A stretch of 64,000 bases of DNA from Methylobacterium sp. J-030. GTDB taxonomy: Bacteria; Pseudomonadota; Alphaproteobacteria; Rhizobiales; Beijerinckiaceae. The DNA lies in NCBI RefSeq assembly GCF_022829545.1, contig NZ_JAKSYM010000080.1, forward strand, positions 1 through 64,000, in the 5' to 3' direction. The notes under the pieces are model-generated. The model saw nothing but the letters and a program-made list of their open reading frames with translations. It did not search any database and had not been told where the DNA came from. Position numbers and translations under genes: made by a program. Numbering within the stretch: position 1 is the first letter of the stretch; every line of letters begins with the position of its first letter. Positions 1 to 10,010 of this stretch are shown here, in pieces.

Positions 1-23
1 GGGGGAGGGAGACGCGCGGGTCA
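1..23. repeat. Edge of a GC-rich dispersed palindromic element
   Basis: The first bases share a 16-nt stretch (five G, then AGGGAGACGCG) with the right arm of the palindrome at 35484-35516. Only the right half is visible because the window begins here. It lies directly downstream of the cytochrome c stop codon. I infer one family of intergenic elements; the copy number outside the window is unknown. Confidence 0.4.
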
Positions 24-338
24 GCCCGGCGGCAGCACGTCGACCTGGATGCCTGAGTAATACGCCGCCAGGTTCGCAATATCGGAATCCGACAGCTCCT
101 TCGCGACCACGTTCATGATCTCGTTCTGCCGCTTGCCGTCGCGGTAGTCGGTGAGCTGCTTCACCAGATAGGGCTCCACCTGCCCGGCGAGGTTCGGCGC
201 CTCCGGCAGCTTCGAGAGCCCGTCCATCCCGTGGCAGGTCTGGCAGGCGGTCGCGCGCTTCTTGCCCACGGCGGCATCGCCGGCCTGAGCCGCAAACGGG
301 ACAAGGGTGGCGATCAGGACAAGAAGCGGACGGATCAT
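21..338 (-). CDS. Small periplasmic class I cytochrome c
   Basis: A 105-residue secreted monohaem cytochrome c. Residues 1-19 form a signal peptide ending in AQA. The haem site CQTCH is at 32-36, and Met75 in the second half is a plausible axial ligand. The longest open frame starts 60 codons upstream, but those codons read through the palindromic spacer; the ATG at 336-338 places the signal peptide correctly. It follows the sorbosone-dehydrogenase-like gene on the same strand and is probably its electron acceptor. That partnership is inferred from position. Confidence 0.85.
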   Translation of the reverse strand: MIRPLLVLIATLVPFAAQAGDAAVGKKRATACQTCHGMDGLSKLPEAPNLAGQVEPYLVKQLTDYRDGKRQNEIMNVVAKELSDSDIANLAAYYSGIQVDVLPPG

Positions 339-360
339 TATCGAACTCGAATTGCGCAAC

Positions 361-510
361 GGTACTCTCCTCCCCTGGCGATCCCGGGCCTGCCCGGGAT
401 CGCTCAAGCTTGCGGGGAGGCGTTGGAGGTGGGGGTGGTGCAGAAGGCACCACAGCGCCTCATCCGGAACCACCCCCACCCTCGTTCCCTCCCCGCAAGG
501 GGGAGGAAAG
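361..510. repeat. Cluster of three GC-rich palindromes
   Basis: The spacer between the dehydrogenase and the cytochrome holds three perfect inverted repeats. An 11-bp stem lies at 379-389/392-402 with a 2-nt loop. A 12-bp stem, GGTGGGGGTGGT and its complement, lies at 428-439 and 469-480. A 7-bp stem lies at 488-494/500-506. Related C- and G-run palindromes occur near 35484 and 43058. They could terminate transcription or stabilise the upstream mRNA, but they look like a dispersed element family. Confidence 0.6.
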
Positions 511-518
511 AGCCCCAC

Positions 519-1787
519 TTATTTCTCGTAGGAGATCCGGTAGATCGCCCCGGCGGAATCGTCGGAGACCAGCAGCGAGCCGTCGAGCATCACCGCCACG
601 TCCACCGGGCGGCCGAGATACTCACCGTCACCGGTGAGCCAGCCCTCCGCGAACGGCTTGACCGATTCGATCTTCCCGTCGGCCCCGAGCTTGGCGAACA
701 TCACCCGGGCGCCGATCGGCTGGGTGCGGTTCCACGAGCCGTGCTCGGCGATGAAGATCCCGCCCTTGTACGAGGCCGGGAACTGCTTGCCGTTGTAGAA
801 GGTCATGCCAAGATCGGCCGCGTGCGGCGGCAATTCGGCCATCGGCGCGACCGCGTCGGCCGGGGGCGTCTGGTCCTTGTACTCGACCGTGCGGACCGCG
901 CCGCCGCCGAACCACGGGAAGCCGAAATTCTCGCCCGGCTTGGTGGCGTGGTTCAGCTCGCCCGGCGGCTTGTCGTCGCCCATGCCGTCGACCTGATTGT
1001 CGGTGAACCAGAGCGTCTTGTCGGTGTTGAAATCCATCCCCACCGAGTTGCGGATGCCGGTGGCGAAGACCTCGCGGTTCTTGCCGTCCGCATCCATGCG
1101 GATGATGCCGCCGATCCCGTCCTTGCGGTACAGATCCATCTTGTCGGCGGGCGGCACGTTGTAGGGCTGGCCCAGCGCGATGTAGGTCTTGCCGTCCGGC
1201 CCGACCCGGCAGACCCGGGCTGTGTGGTTGAAGCTCTCCTCGGAGGCCGGGATCAGGTCGCCCTGCTTGACCAGCACGCCGGCGGCGACATCCGGGTTCT
1301 CGTAGAAGAACTCCGCGGCCGGGAACGCCAGCACCCGGTTCTGCTCCACCACCGTGAGCACGCCGTCCTTCGAGAAGCAGACGCCGTTCGGGATCTTGAA
1401 CTCGATGCCCGGCGCGAAGGCGCGCACCTCGTCGGCGACCCGATCCTTGTCGCGATCGGTGACCGTGTAGACCTTGGTCTTGCGCGTGCCCACGAACAGC
1501 ACGCCGGCATTGGGGCCGACCGCGATGGCGCGGGCATCCGGCACGACGGCGTAGAGGTCGATCTTGAAGCCGTCCGGCAGCTTGATCTTCGACAGGTTCT
1601 TGCGGATCGCGTCGGCGCGCCGGCCGGTCTGCGGGATTTCGGGGGCGGCCTGCGTGCTCGTGCTGTGCATGCCTTCGAGCTTCTGCAGGTCGTCGGCCTC
1701 GGCCTTGGTCTCGGCGGGGGCGGCGCCCTGCGCCAGGGCCGGCCCGGCGACGCCCGCCAACAGGGCGGCGATGATCCATGATCGCAT
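519..1787 (-). CDS. Sorbosone dehydrogenase-like (PQQ-type) periplasmic beta-propeller oxidoreductase
   Basis: A 422-residue protein with an N-terminal signal peptide (residues 1-19, ending ALAQ). Repeated blade-like segments follow, including VFVGTRKTKVYTV near 100 and GGIFIAEHGSWNRT near 340, as in the glucose/sorbosone dehydrogenase family. Members oxidise sugars or aldoses in the periplasm, often with PQQ; the actual substrate cannot be read from sequence. The ATG at 1785-1787 is used because the upstream 72 codons of the open frame are non-coding in character. The cytochrome c gene downstream probably takes its electrons. Confidence 0.8.
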   Translation of the reverse strand: MRSWIIAALLAGVAGPALAQGAAPAETKAEADDLQKLEGMHSTSTQAAPEIPQTGRRADAIRKNLSKIKLPDGFKIDLYAVVPDARAIAVGPNAGVLFVGTRKTKVYTVTDRDKDRVADEVRAFAPGIEFKIPNGVCFSKDGVLTVVEQNRVLAFPAAEFFYENPDVAAGVLVKQGDLIPASEESFNHTARVCRVGPDGKTYIALGQPYNVPPADKMDLYRKDGIGGIIRMDADGKNREVFATGIRNSVGMDFNTDKTLWFTDNQVDGMGDDKPPGELNHATKPGENFGFPWFGGGAVRTVEYKDQTPPADAVAPMAELPPHAADLGMTFYNGKQFPASYKGGIFIAEHGSWNRTQPIGARVMFAKLGADGKIESVKPFAEGWLTGDGEYLGRPVDVAVMLDGSLLVSDDSAGAIYRISYEK

Positions 1788-1899
1788 CGTGATACTTCCT
1801 CCCGGCCGCCCTGGTACGGGGCGTGTCCGGAGGGGACGATAGAGGCGCCTATCCGAGGGACAAGCCGCAGCGGTGACGCGGCCCAGACCCTGTTGCCGG

Positions 1900-3402
1900 T
1901 CAGGCGACCTTCCGCGGCACGAGGCGCTCGCTGCCGAGTGCAGCTTCGGCCCCCGACACGCCGGCCTCGGTGTACTCGGCATCCTCGTTGACCCGCCAGA
2001 CATCGTGCCGGCGCTGGTTCGCGAGGATGTTCTCCACGGTGAGCATCGCGGTCATCATCGCGTGGTCTTGGTTGTTGTACTTGTGCATGCCGTTGCGGCC
2101 GACGAGATGCAGGCTCGGGAAGTCCCGCTCCAGCTCCCGGCGCACCGTGGCCACGTGGCCGGCATACTCCTCGTCGTAGACCGGATAGGCCTTGGCCTGC
2201 CGGACCACGCAGGCATCGACCACCTCGTCCGGGTCGATCAGGCCGATCTGCCCGATCTCGCGCTTGGCGAGCGCCACGAGTTCGTCATCCGAGGCGTTCC
2301 AGAGCCCGTCGCCCTCGAAGCAGAAATATTCGAGGCCGAGGCAGGTGTGGTCCGCGTCCGGCACCATCTCGGGCGACCACGACCGGAAGTTCTGCACCCG
2401 CCCGACCTTCACGGACGGGTCGTGGATGTAGATCCAGTTGTCCAAGAAGTCCTTCTGCGATTTCGCGATGAGGGCCACGGTGAGGAAGTCGCGGTACTTC
2501 AGCGACCGCGCGTTGAAGGTGCTGAGCGGCCGCGGCCGGATCGAGTCGACAAGCTCACGCACCGGGGCCGACGAGATCACGTGGCGGGCCGTGAAGGTCT
2601 CGCGGGTGCCATCGGCGCTGCGGGCCGCTACGGTCCAGATGCCGGTGCCGGCATCGTAGGTCAGGGCGTCGACGCCGCGATCGAGGAGCACCTTCCCACC
2701 CTGCGCGCGAATCCTGGCGGCGGCCGCCTCCCACATCATGCCGGGGCCGCGCCGCGGATAGCGGAACGACTCGATCAGCGTCTTGATCACCGGGCCACCG
2801 GCCTTCGCCGGCTTGCGCAGCCCGAGCGAGCGATTGATCCCGTCGCGGATCGCCGCGCCGAGGTCGAGCCCCTTGATGCGCTGCGCCGCCCAATCGGCCG
2901 AGATCGCATCGCACGACATGCCCCACACCTTCTCGGTGTAGGTCTTGAAGAAAATGGCGAACAGGCGCTCGCCGAACTGGTTGCGGACCCAGGCGTGGAA
3001 CGTTTTGGGCTCCCGCACCGGCCGCAGGCGGGCGTAGAGGTAGGAGGCCATGCAGGCTGCGCTGGTGAGCAGGCCGAGATTCTTCAGCGCCTCGAAGGCC
3101 TTGAGCGGATACGCATAGTAGCGGCCGCGGTAGTAGATCCGCGACAGGCGCGGACGCTCGATGAAGTCGTTGGGCAGGATCTCGTCCCAGAGATCGACCA
3201 CCGCCTTCGATTTCGAGAAGAACCGGTGGCCGCCGATATCGAACAGGTAGCCGTTGTGGGAGACGGTGCGGGAGATGCCGCCGACCTGGGCCGGATCGCG
3301 CTCCAGAACCGTGACGGACCGGCCCCGCTTCGACAGCAGGTAGGCGGCGGTGAGGCCGGCGGGCCCCGCGCCGATCACCAGCGTCTCGGTGTGGTGGCTC
3401 AT
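1900..3402 (-). CDS. FAD-dependent oxidoreductase, UDP-galactopyranose mutase/protoporphyrinogen oxidase-like
   Basis: A 500-residue cytosolic flavoprotein. The dinucleotide-binding motif VIGAGPAGLTAAYLL starts at about residue 8, followed by VLERD and the GGISRTV and DIGGHRFF segments typical of amine-oxidase-like and UDP-galactopyranose mutase relatives. The ATG at 3400-3402 has GGAG about 6 nt upstream. Relatives act on nucleotide sugars or lipid-linked substrates, but the substrate here is not evident. It stands alone, divergent from the GT-C-like gene. The sequence TTAACCAT (minus strand, 3472-3479), matching the known CtrA 8-mer, lies about 70 nt upstream of the start. Confidence 0.75.
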   Translation of the reverse strand: MSHHTETLVIGAGPAGLTAAYLLSKRGRSVTVLERDPAQVGGISRTVSHNGYLFDIGGHRFFSKSKAVVDLWDEILPNDFIERPRLSRIYYRGRYYAYPLKAFEALKNLGLLTSAACMASYLYARLRPVREPKTFHAWVRNQFGERLFAIFFKTYTEKVWGMSCDAISADWAAQRIKGLDLGAAIRDGINRSLGLRKPAKAGGPVIKTLIESFRYPRRGPGMMWEAAAARIRAQGGKVLLDRGVDALTYDAGTGIWTVAARSADGTRETFTARHVISSAPVRELVDSIRPRPLSTFNARSLKYRDFLTVALIAKSQKDFLDNWIYIHDPSVKVGRVQNFRSWSPEMVPDADHTCLGLEYFCFEGDGLWNASDDELVALAKREIGQIGLIDPDEVVDACVVRQAKAYPVYDEEYAGHVATVRRELERDFPSLHLVGRNGMHKYNNQDHAMMTAMLTVENILANQRRHDVWRVNEDAEYTEAGVSGAEAALGSERLVPRKVA

Positions 3403-3673
3403 CCCGTGCTCCGGCGATTCGATGGTCGCACGACGCGCGCAGCGCCGACAGGCCGGCAGGATGCGCAAGGCATGGTTAAGGAATCGCTGGCGATACAGGC
3501 TTACCGGGCAAGCGAATTCCAATCCCTGGCGGTGGGAAACGCGTCTTCGACGGCAAGCCCAGGTCGTTCAAGGGCGTTCGCGCCGTTGCGCGCGCCTCAT
3601 CTTGACCGGTCGTTAAACCTGGCGGCGCAACCTCGCGGCCGAGGGCACCGGCCGCCCGTCTCGGTGACCCACC

Positions 3674-5494
3674 ATGCCCATTCCGGCACAGCCGACCGCT
3701 CGGCCGATCGTCCAGATCGAACCCCGTACCGTTCTGTGGGCGACCGCATTCGTAAGCCTCGCCACGATGGTGCCCCCGGCCGACCTGTGGGCCACAATCC
3801 ACCACCTGCGCGTCCCGGATACCGACGACGCCATGCGCCTCGTGGAGGTGCGCGATCTTCTCGCCGGCCAAGGTTGGTACGACACCGTTCAGCATCGCTT
3901 TCTCGCGCCCGGCGGCGTGCCGAGCCACTGGTCGCGCTGGGTGGATGCCCCGATCGCCGGCCTGATCCTGGCCCTGACGCCGCTCACCGGCCCAGCCCTC
4001 GCGGAGGGCGTGGCGGCCGCTCTGTGGCCACTCCTGCTGTTCGGGCTGTACGGCAGCGTGGTCTATCGCGGAGTCCGCAATCAATTCGGCAGCCGCGCGG
4101 CGGTGCTCGCCCTGATCGCGGCGACGCAGACCTTCGGCGTGACCATCCAGTTCGCGGCAGGGCGCGTCGATCATCACAACCTCCAGATCATCGCGATGGT
4201 CGGGCTGGCCTTCTGCATGATCCGCGGCGGCCTGCGGAGCGGCCTGATCGGTGGCGCGCTGGCAGCTCTATCGCTCGCGATCGGGCTGGAGGGTCTGCCG
4301 TCCATCGCGGTGGCGGCTCTGTTCCTCGTCGGGGATTGGTGCCTGCGCGGGCGCTGCGCCCTACCGCTCCTGCTCGGCTTCGGCCTGGGCCTCGGGCTCG
4401 CCGCGCCTCTGCTGTTCGCCGGACAGACGGCGCCCGGGCTCTGGACCGCGCCACGCTGCGACGCGCTCTCGCCGCCCTGGCTGTGGCTCGCCCTCGGTGG
4501 CCTGCTCCTCGCTGTCTGCGCCGCCGCGGCCGGGGAGCGTCTCGCCTCCATCCGGGCGCGCCTCGCCTTGGCCGGCCTTTCCGGAGCGATCCTGCTCGCC
4601 GGCTTCGCCCTCGCCTTCCCGATCTGCCTCGGCGGGCCTTTCCCCGACATGCCGCCCCTGGTGCGGGACCACTGGCTGCTGACGGTGAACGAGATGGCCT
4701 CGCTCCCGAGACTCATCGTCCGGGGGCAATGGGAAGCCCTGGTATTCTATCCGGTGGTCGGGCTCGCCACCGCCGCCGCGTCCGGGATGGCCTGGTGCGG
4801 GCCGCAGCGGCGTGCCTGGGCGGTCATAGCCCTGTTCCTGTGGCCCGGCCTGCTCCTCGGCCTGTTCCAGTTCCGCGGGCTGTACATCGCGTCGGGATTC
4901 GTGCCGCTGGTCGCGGGCGCCGTCCTCGACCGAGCGCTCCGGGGCGACGCCGGGCGCTTGGCTGGGCTGCCCCGCTGGGGCATCGCGCTTCTGGGCGCCT
5001 GCCTCGTGAGCACGCTCTGGATGGTGCCCGCCGTCGTCGCGGGGACGCTGGCGCCCACGGCCCGGACGGCGCCGGACCCCGCCGGGGCGATCGCCTGCCG
5101 CAGCCAGGAGGCGCTGGCGCCGCTCGCTGCCCTGCCGGCCGGCACCGTGCTGGCGCCGATCCTCATGGGGCCCGCGATCCTGCTGCACACCCCGCACGGG
5201 ATCGTAGCGGCGCCCTATCACCGGGCGATCCCCGGTCTCGCAGCCGCGCTCGAAGGGCTGGGCGGCACGCGAGCGGATCTGGAGCGGGTACTGACGCAGT
5301 TCGGCGTCCGATACCTCGTCGCTTGCCCGGCCCGGCCGGCCGAGAATCTTCAGCCCGAGCCGGCCTTTGCCACGCGGCTGGCCGAGGGCGCGGTGCGGTC
5401 CGATCGGCTCGTACCTCTGGACCTGCCCGGTCCCCTCAAGGTGTGGCGGGTCGTTCCCGAGCCGGTCAGAGCAGCCGCCGGTCGAGCCGGATGA
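3674..5494 (+). CDS. Large polytopic membrane protein, GT-C (STT3/PglB-like) fold candidate
   Basis: A 606-residue integral membrane protein with about a dozen hydrophobic segments. The first lumenal loop contains DTDDAMRLVEVRD (about residues 49-61) and then WYDTVQHR and VPSHWSRWVDAP; a later loop has VDHHN. Acidic DD and DHH positions of this type resemble GT-C transferases that use lipid-linked sugar donors. The family is common in Rhizobiales but lacks a proven function. Start: ATG with GGTGA 7 nt upstream. Its 3' end overlaps the convergent moeA by 29 nt. Confidence 0.55.
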   Translation: MPIPAQPTARPIVQIEPRTVLWATAFVSLATMVPPADLWATIHHLRVPDTDDAMRLVEVRDLLAGQGWYDTVQHRFLAPGGVPSHWSRWVDAPIAGLILALTPLTGPALAEGVAAALWPLLLFGLYGSVVYRGVRNQFGSRAAVLALIAATQTFGVTIQFAAGRVDHHNLQIIAMVGLAFCMIRGGLRSGLIGGALAALSLAIGLEGLPSIAVAALFLVGDWCLRGRCALPLLLGFGLGLGLAAPLLFAGQTAPGLWTAPRCDALSPPWLWLALGGLLLAVCAAAAGERLASIRARLALAGLSGAILLAGFALAFPICLGGPFPDMPPLVRDHWLLTVNEMASLPRLIVRGQWEALVFYPVVGLATAAASGMAWCGPQRRAWAVIALFLWPGLLLGLFQFRGLYIASGFVPLVAGAVLDRALRGDAGRLAGLPRWGIALLGACLVSTLWMVPAVVAGTLAPTARTAPDPAGAIACRSQEALAPLAALPAGTVLAPILMGPAILLHTPHGIVAAPYHRAIPGLAAALEGLGGTRADLERVLTQFGVRYLVACPARPAENLQPEPAFATRLAEGAVRSDRLVPLDLPGPLKVWRVVPEPVRAAAGRAG

Positions 5495-6695
5495 TCCGGC
5501 AGGGATCGCCGGCGCGGGCGGCGGGCGCGTGCGGCGCGCGGACCAGCAGCGCCTCGGCCTGACCCAGGACCGCCAACATCGAGGAATCCTGGCGCTGCTC
5601 CGGAGTGGCTACCGGAAGCTGGCCGGGCTCGACGGCAAGACGCGCGCGCATGTAGTCGGCCCGCCCGTCATTGGCATCGAGATTGCGGCCGAGCGTCGCC
5701 AGCTCGCTGCGGTCGGCTCCAGCCTGGGGATCCCCCTGGAGCGCGCGGATCGCCGGCACCACGAACAGCAGCCCGCAGACGATCGAGGAGACCGGGTTTC
5801 CCGGCAGCCCGATCACGAGCATGTCGCCGAGGCGGCCGTGCATCAGCGGCTTGCCGGGCCGGAGCGCGACCCGCCAGAAGCCGAGCTCCAGCCCTTGTCG
5901 GGCCAGCGCCGCCTGAACCAGATCGTGGTCGCCGACCGAGGCGCCCCCCAGCGTGATCAGGAGATCGGCCCTGGCCGCGCGGGCGCGCCGGAAGGCGTCT
6001 TCCAGGGCGGCATGGTCGTCCGATGCGATGCCAAGATCGATGATCTCCGCCCCCGCCTCGCTGGCGAGCGCCCCGAGGGCGAGGCTGTTCGAGGCAACGA
6101 TCTGATCCCAGGCCGGCGTCGCGCCGGGCTCGACCAATTCGTCCCCGGTCGCCAGGATCGCCAACCGGGGTCGGCGCCGGACCGGCAGGCTTGGGTGGCC
6201 AGCGGCCGCCGCCAGCGCGAGGCGCCGGGCGTCCAGGGTCAGGCCCGCGGTGAGCAGCGTCTCGCCGGCCGTGAAGTCGAGACCGGCGCGGCGGATGAAC
6301 CTTTTGGGCTCCACCGGCTCGACCACCCGGACGGTCTCGCCTTCGGCCTGCGCGTCCTCCTGGATCAGGATCGCGTCGGCGCCGTCCGGCACCGGCGCCC
6401 CGGTAAAGATCCGCACCGCCTCGCCGGGGCCGATTCCACCGGAGAATCCGTGGCCGGCCGCGCTGGTCCCGATCACGCGCAGGCTCGCCCCCGTGATTGC
6501 CGCCTCGGCGCCGCGCACCGCGTAGCCATCCATGGCGGAGGCCGGGAACGGCGGCTGCGTGCGGGTGGCGGTGACGACGGCTGCGAGCGTGCGCCCGGCG
6601 GCCTGGGCCAGCGGCACGGTCTCGGCGGCGACGGGGCCAGGCACGCTCGCCAGGATCCGCGCCAGCGCCTCGGCGACCGGGATCAGGCCGCTCAT
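5466..6695 (-). CDS. moeA: Molybdopterin molybdenumtransferase MoeA (copy 1)
   Basis: A 409-residue enzyme that inserts molybdate into adenylylated molybdopterin in the last step of Mo-cofactor synthesis. Family marks visible are SAMDGYA near residue 55, a [10 protein letters not shown] segment, LATGDEL, the GGASVGDHD motif and GLPGNPVS. The start ATG overlaps the moaC stop by 4 nt (ATGA), so the two are translationally coupled. It is the last gene of the ppiD-trp-moaC operon; lexA, which often follows in relatives, is absent. A second MoeA lies at 57415-58650. Confidence 0.95.
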   Translation of the reverse strand: MSGLIPVAEALARILASVPGPVAAETVPLAQAAGRTLAAVVTATRTQPPFPASAMDGYAVRGAEAAITGASLRVIGTSAAGHGFSGGIGPGEAVRIFTGAPVPDGADAILIQEDAQAEGETVRVVEPVEPKRFIRRAGLDFTAGETLLTAGLTLDARRLALAAAAGHPSLPVRRRPRLAILATGDELVEPGATPAWDQIVASNSLALGALASEAGAEIIDLGIASDDHAALEDAFRRARAARADLLITLGGASVGDHDLVQAALARQGLELGFWRVALRPGKPLMHGRLGDMLVIGLPGNPVSSIVCGLLFVVPAIRALQGDPQAGADRSELATLGRNLDANDGRADYMRARLAVEPGQLPVATPEQRQDSSMLAVLGQAEALLVRAPHAPAARAGDPCRIIRLDRRLL

Positions 6696-7183
6696 GACGC
6701 GGGCGCCCGGTAGGCGCCGGAGCGGCCGCCATCCTTGGCAGTAAGCCGGATGCCCTCGATCCGCATGCCGCGGTCGACCGCCTTCACCATGTCGTAGACC
6801 GTGAGACAGGCCACCGAGACGGCGGTCAGCGCCTCCATCTCGACGCCGGTCGGCCCCTGCACCCGCACCTCCGCGGCGATGCGTAGGCCCGGCAGCGCGT
6901 CGTCGGGCTCGATCTCGACCCGGACCTTCGAGAGCAGCAGCGGGTGGCAGAGGGGGATCAGCTCGTGGGTGCGCTTGGCCGCCATGATGCCGGCGAGCCG
7001 TGCGGTGCCGATCACGTCGCCCTTCTTGGCGTCGCCCTCGCGGATCAAGGTCAGGGTGTTCGGTTCCATCACGATGACGCCCTCGGCCCGGGCGGTCCGG
7101 TCGGTTGCGGGCTTGTCGGTGACGTCGACCATGTTGGCCGCGCCGCTGGTGTCGAGATGCGTGAGCGTCGCGCCGGGCTCCAT
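6692..7183 (-). CDS. moaC: Cyclic pyranopterin monophosphate synthase MoaC
   Basis: A 163-residue protein of full family length. MoaC converts the MoaA product into cyclic pyranopterin monophosphate, the first stable Mo-cofactor intermediate. Visible marks are ANMVDVTDK near the N-terminus, the IPLCHPL segment around residue 75, and [20 protein letters not shown]. It begins 3 nt after the trpC stop and overlaps moeA by 4 nt. The trpC-moaC-moeA order is a known alphaproteobacterial arrangement, so cofactor genes here are transcribed with tryptophan genes. Confidence 0.96.
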   Translation of the reverse strand: MEPGATLTHLDTSGAANMVDVTDKPATDRTARAEGVIVMEPNTLTLIREGDAKKGDVIGTARLAGIMAAKRTHELIPLCHPLLLSKVRVEIEPDDALPGLRIAAEVRVQGPTGVEMEALTAVSVACLTVYDMVKAVDRGMRIEGIRLTAKDGGRSGAYRAPAS

Positions 7184-7186
7184 CGC

Positions 7187-8059
7187 TCAAGCCTTCTTCT
7201 TGACCTTGCCGTCGCCGAACAGCAGCGCGCGGGTCGCCGCAGCCACATCGGCCTGCCGCATCAGGCTCTCGCCGACCAGAACCACGCCGAGGCCGTGCTC
7301 CCCGAGCCGGGCCACGTCGGCGTGGTCGCCGATGCCGCTCTCGGCCACCGCGATCCGGTCCGCCGGGATGTCGGCGCCGAGGCGGATCGCCGTCTCGAAC
7401 GAGACCTCGAAGGTCTTGAGATTGCGGTTGTTGATGCCGATCATCGCCGTGCCGAGCGGGATCGCCCGGGCGAGCTCAGCCTCGTCGTGCACTTCCGTGA
7501 GGACATCCATCCCGAGGAGATGCGCGGTCTCGACCAACGCGACCGCCTCGTCGTCATCGAGGCTGGCCATGATGACGAGGATGCAGTCGGCGCCCCAGGC
7601 CCGGGCCTCGTAGACCTGATAGGGCTCGAACATGAAATCCTTGCGCAGCACCGGCAGGCCGCAGGCGGCGCGCGCCTCGGTCAGATAGTCCGGCCGCCCC
7701 TGGAACGAGGGCTCGTCGGTCAGCACCGAGAGGCAGGTGGCGCCGCCGGCCTCGTAGGCGGCGGCCAGGGTAGCGGGGTCGAAATCGGCCCGGATCAGGC
7801 CCTTAGAGGGCGAGGCCTTCTTGACCTCGGCGATGAGGGCCGGCCGGCCCTCGGCGCGGTGCGCCCGGATCGCCGCCGCGAAGCCGCGCACCGGGTCGGC
7901 CTGCGCGACCTTGCGCTCGAGCTTGGCCAGCGGCACCCGCAGCTTCGCCTCGGCGATCTCGCGGCGCTTGTAGGCCTCGATCCTGGCGAGCACGTTCGGC
8001 CGCTCGGGGGGCGCATCGACGCCGGTCGCATGGGTCGGCTCTTGCGTCACGGCGCTCAT
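7187..8059 (-). CDS. trpC: Indole-3-glycerol phosphate synthase TrpC
   Basis: A 290-residue TIM-barrel enzyme of tryptophan synthesis that closes CdRP to indole-glycerol phosphate. Family marks are [11 protein letters not shown] (about 75-85), [28 protein letters not shown] and AESGI. It carries about 20 extra residues at the N-terminus compared with short family members. The start overlaps the trpD stop by 4 nt (ATGA). It ends in a lysine-rich tail and is followed 3 nt later by moaC. Confidence 0.96.
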   Translation of the reverse strand: MSAVTQEPTHATGVDAPPERPNVLARIEAYKRREIAEAKLRVPLAKLERKVAQADPVRGFAAAIRAHRAEGRPALIAEVKKASPSKGLIRADFDPATLAAAYEAGGATCLSVLTDEPSFQGRPDYLTEARAACGLPVLRKDFMFEPYQVYEARAWGADCILVIMASLDDDEAVALVETAHLLGMDVLTEVHDEAELARAIPLGTAMIGINNRNLKTFEVSFETAIRLGADIPADRIAVAESGIGDHADVARLGEHGLGVVLVGESLMRQADVAAATRALLFGDGKVKKKA

Positions 8060-9093
8060 CGGCCCCCCTGCCCGTTGGAGTGGTCGTTCGAAGCCCGGAC
8101 AAGGCGGGCGAGCGTCGCCCGGGCCGCCCCGGAATCCAACGCATCCTGCGCCCGTGCGAGCCCGTCCGCCAGGGTCGGCGCAGCGCCCGCGACGACGAGT
8201 GCAGCGCCGGCGTTGAGCGCCGCGATGTCCCGGTAGGCGTTGCGTTCGCCGGCGAGCACCGCCTCGACCGCCCGGGCGTTGTCGGCGGGATCGCCGCCGC
8301 GCAGCTCCTCGGGCGCGCGCAGCGTCAGACCGAGATCCCGGGGATCGATGGTGAAGCGCGCGATCCGCCCCGCCTCCAAGGCGACCACCCGGGTCGGCCC
8401 GGTGACGGTGATCTCGTCGAGCCCGTCGGAGCCGTGGACGGTCCAGACCCGGCGGCTGCCGAGTTCCGCCAGCACCCGGGTCAGCGGCTCGGCCAAAGCC
8501 TCCTGGGCAACGCCGAAGAGCTGGTAGGCGACGCCGGCCGGGTTGCTCAAGGGCCCCAGCAGGTTGAAGATCGTCCGTACGGGCAGCTCCGAGCGCACCG
8601 GCGCGACGTGCCGCATCGCCGGATGGTGGGTCTGCGCGAACAGGAAGCAGAGGCCGGCCTCCGCCAGGCAGCGCGCCTGCCCCACGGGGTCGAGCCCGAG
8701 CTCCACGCCCAAGGCGGCCAGCACGTCGGCGGCGCCGGAGCGCGAGGTGGCGGCACGGTTGCCGTGCTTGGCGACCGGCACGCCACAGGCGGCCACCAGG
8801 ATCGCGGCCAGCGTCGAGACATTCACGCTTCCGGAATGGTCGCCGCCGGTGCCGACCACGTCGATGGCGCCCTCCGGAGCCACGACCCGGGTCATGCGCG
8901 CCCGCATGGCCTCCGTAGCGCCGACGATCTCCTCGATGGTCTCGCCACGGACCTTGAGGGCGGCGAGGAAGGCGCCGGCCTGCACCGGCGTCACGGCGCC
9001 CGACAGCAGGTCGTCGAAGGCTGCGCGCGCCTCGGCGCGGTCGAGGGCGAGGCCCCCGGCGACCTTCGCGAGATGGGGTCTGAAACTGTCCAT
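8056..9093 (-). CDS. trpD: Anthranilate phosphoribosyltransferase TrpD
   Basis: A 345-residue enzyme transferring phosphoribose from PRPP to anthranilate. The PRPP-binding [14 protein letters not shown] loop (about 80-93), the [13 protein letters not shown] motif and [10 protein letters not shown] are all present, so it should be active. It lies 36 nt after trpG and overlaps trpC by 4 nt, giving a tight trpG-trpD-trpC block. Confidence 0.96.
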   Translation of the reverse strand: MDSFRPHLAKVAGGLALDRAEARAAFDDLLSGAVTPVQAGAFLAALKVRGETIEEIVGATEAMRARMTRVVAPEGAIDVVGTGGDHSGSVNVSTLAAILVAACGVPVAKHGNRAATSRSGAADVLAALGVELGLDPVGQARCLAEAGLCFLFAQTHHPAMRHVAPVRSELPVRTIFNLLGPLSNPAGVAYQLFGVAQEALAEPLTRVLAELGSRRVWTVHGSDGLDEITVTGPTRVVALEAGRIARFTIDPRDLGLTLRAPEELRGGDPADNARAVEAVLAGERNAYRDIAALNAGAALVVAGAAPTLADGLARAQDALDSGAARATLARLVRASNDHSNGQGGR

Positions 9094-9129
9094 GCGCTCT
9101 GTCGAAGGGCCGGCCCGGCCTCCTTCGGG

Positions 9130-9765
9130 TCAATGCACGTCGGCGCGGGTCCTGTCACGCGCCGCGTTCCAGGCGGCGGCGAGATCCAGAAAATTCTTCA
9201 CGATCTCGGTGCCGTGCTGCGAGCGGATGCTCTCCGGATGGAATTGCACGCCGTGGAGCGGGCGCTCGACATGCTCGAGGCCCATGATCAGGCCGTCCGC
9301 CTCGGCGGTCACCTTGAGTGCTTGCGGGCAGCGCGCGCGATCGACCACCAGGGAATGGTAGCGCGTCGCCTCGAAGCTGTCGTTCAGGCCGCGGAACAGG
9401 CCGCTCGCCCCGTGCCGGATGGTCGAGACCTTGCCGTGCAGCGGCAGGGGCGCCCGCACCACGTCGCCGCCGAAAGCCTGCCCGATCGCCTGAAGGCCGA
9501 GGCAGACGCCGAAGATCGGGATTTCTGGCGAGAGATCCCGCACCACGTCGAGGCAGATGCCCGCCTCGTTCGGCGTGCAGGGGCCGGGCGAGAGCACGAT
9601 GGCGTCCGGGGCCCTGGCGCGGATGTCCTCAACCGTGAGCGCGTCATTGCGCACCACGTCGATCGCGCCGCAGAGCGGGCCGATCAGGTGGACGAGATTC
9701 CACGTGAAGGAATCGTAGTTGTCGATGACGAGGACGTTGGGCATCGCGGCGGTACGCTCGGGCAT
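9130..9765 (-). CDS. trpG: Anthranilate synthase glutamine amidotransferase subunit TrpG
   Basis: A class I glutamine amidotransferase that supplies ammonia to TrpE. The start [15 protein letters not shown], the [11 protein letters not shown] oxyanion region, the nucleophile Cys in GVCLGLQAI and the FHPES His-Glu pair are all visible. The first ATG gives 211 residues. An in-frame ATG at 9742-9744 gives 204 residues beginning MPNVLVID and fits family starts better. Neither has a strong Shine-Dalgarno site. It is separated from trpE by 245 nt, the widest gap in the operon. Confidence 0.94.
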   Translation of the reverse strand: MPERTAAMPNVLVIDNYDSFTWNLVHLIGPLCGAIDVVRNDALTVEDIRARAPDAIVLSPGPCTPNEAGICLDVVRDLSPEIPIFGVCLGLQAIGQAFGGDVVRAPLPLHGKVSTIRHGASGLFRGLNDSFEATRYHSLVVDRARCPQALKVTAEADGLIMGLEHVERPLHGVQFHPESIRSQHGTEIVKNFLDLAAAWNAARDRTRADVH

Positions 9766-9789
9766 GGGGGCGATGTGACCGCTCGGGGC

Positions 9790-9990
9790 GAGGTGGTCAA
9801 CCGTGCCGGGTGCTTGGTTTCTGTTTGGAGCCGCCGCACGGCGATTCTCGTGCTAGGTCCCGGGTCGCATCCCGCTTCCGCTGCATGCGCCCGGGAAAAG
9901 GTTGCACCGTACTCGGCACCGCCCCTTTCCCGGACAGGTGGAGCGCCGGCGGAACCTGATCCGGGAACCGGCGCAGGACGCGCCGCGTAG
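9790..9990. repeat. Hairpin-bearing spacer between trpE and trpG
   Basis: The spacer contains an inverted repeat: CCGGGAAAAGG near 9891 pairs with CCTTTCCCGG near 9926. A second CCGGGAACCGGCGC stretch lies downstream. No leader peptide rich in Trp codons was found, so classical attenuation is not supported. It may be a dispersed intergenic element or an RNA-processing signal between two genes that are usually much closer. Confidence 0.4.
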
Positions 9991-10010
9991 CGGCTCGACA
10001 GCCACCGCCC

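Noticed and set aside
1873..5562. 1229-codon plus-strand open frame
   Set aside because: It runs antisense through the FAD oxidoreductase and out of frame through the GT-C-like gene; composition is that of a shadow frame.
9766..10010. Tryptophan attenuator or leader peptide before trpG
   Set aside because: No short open frame with Trp codons and no terminator with a U-run; just GC-rich inverted repeats.
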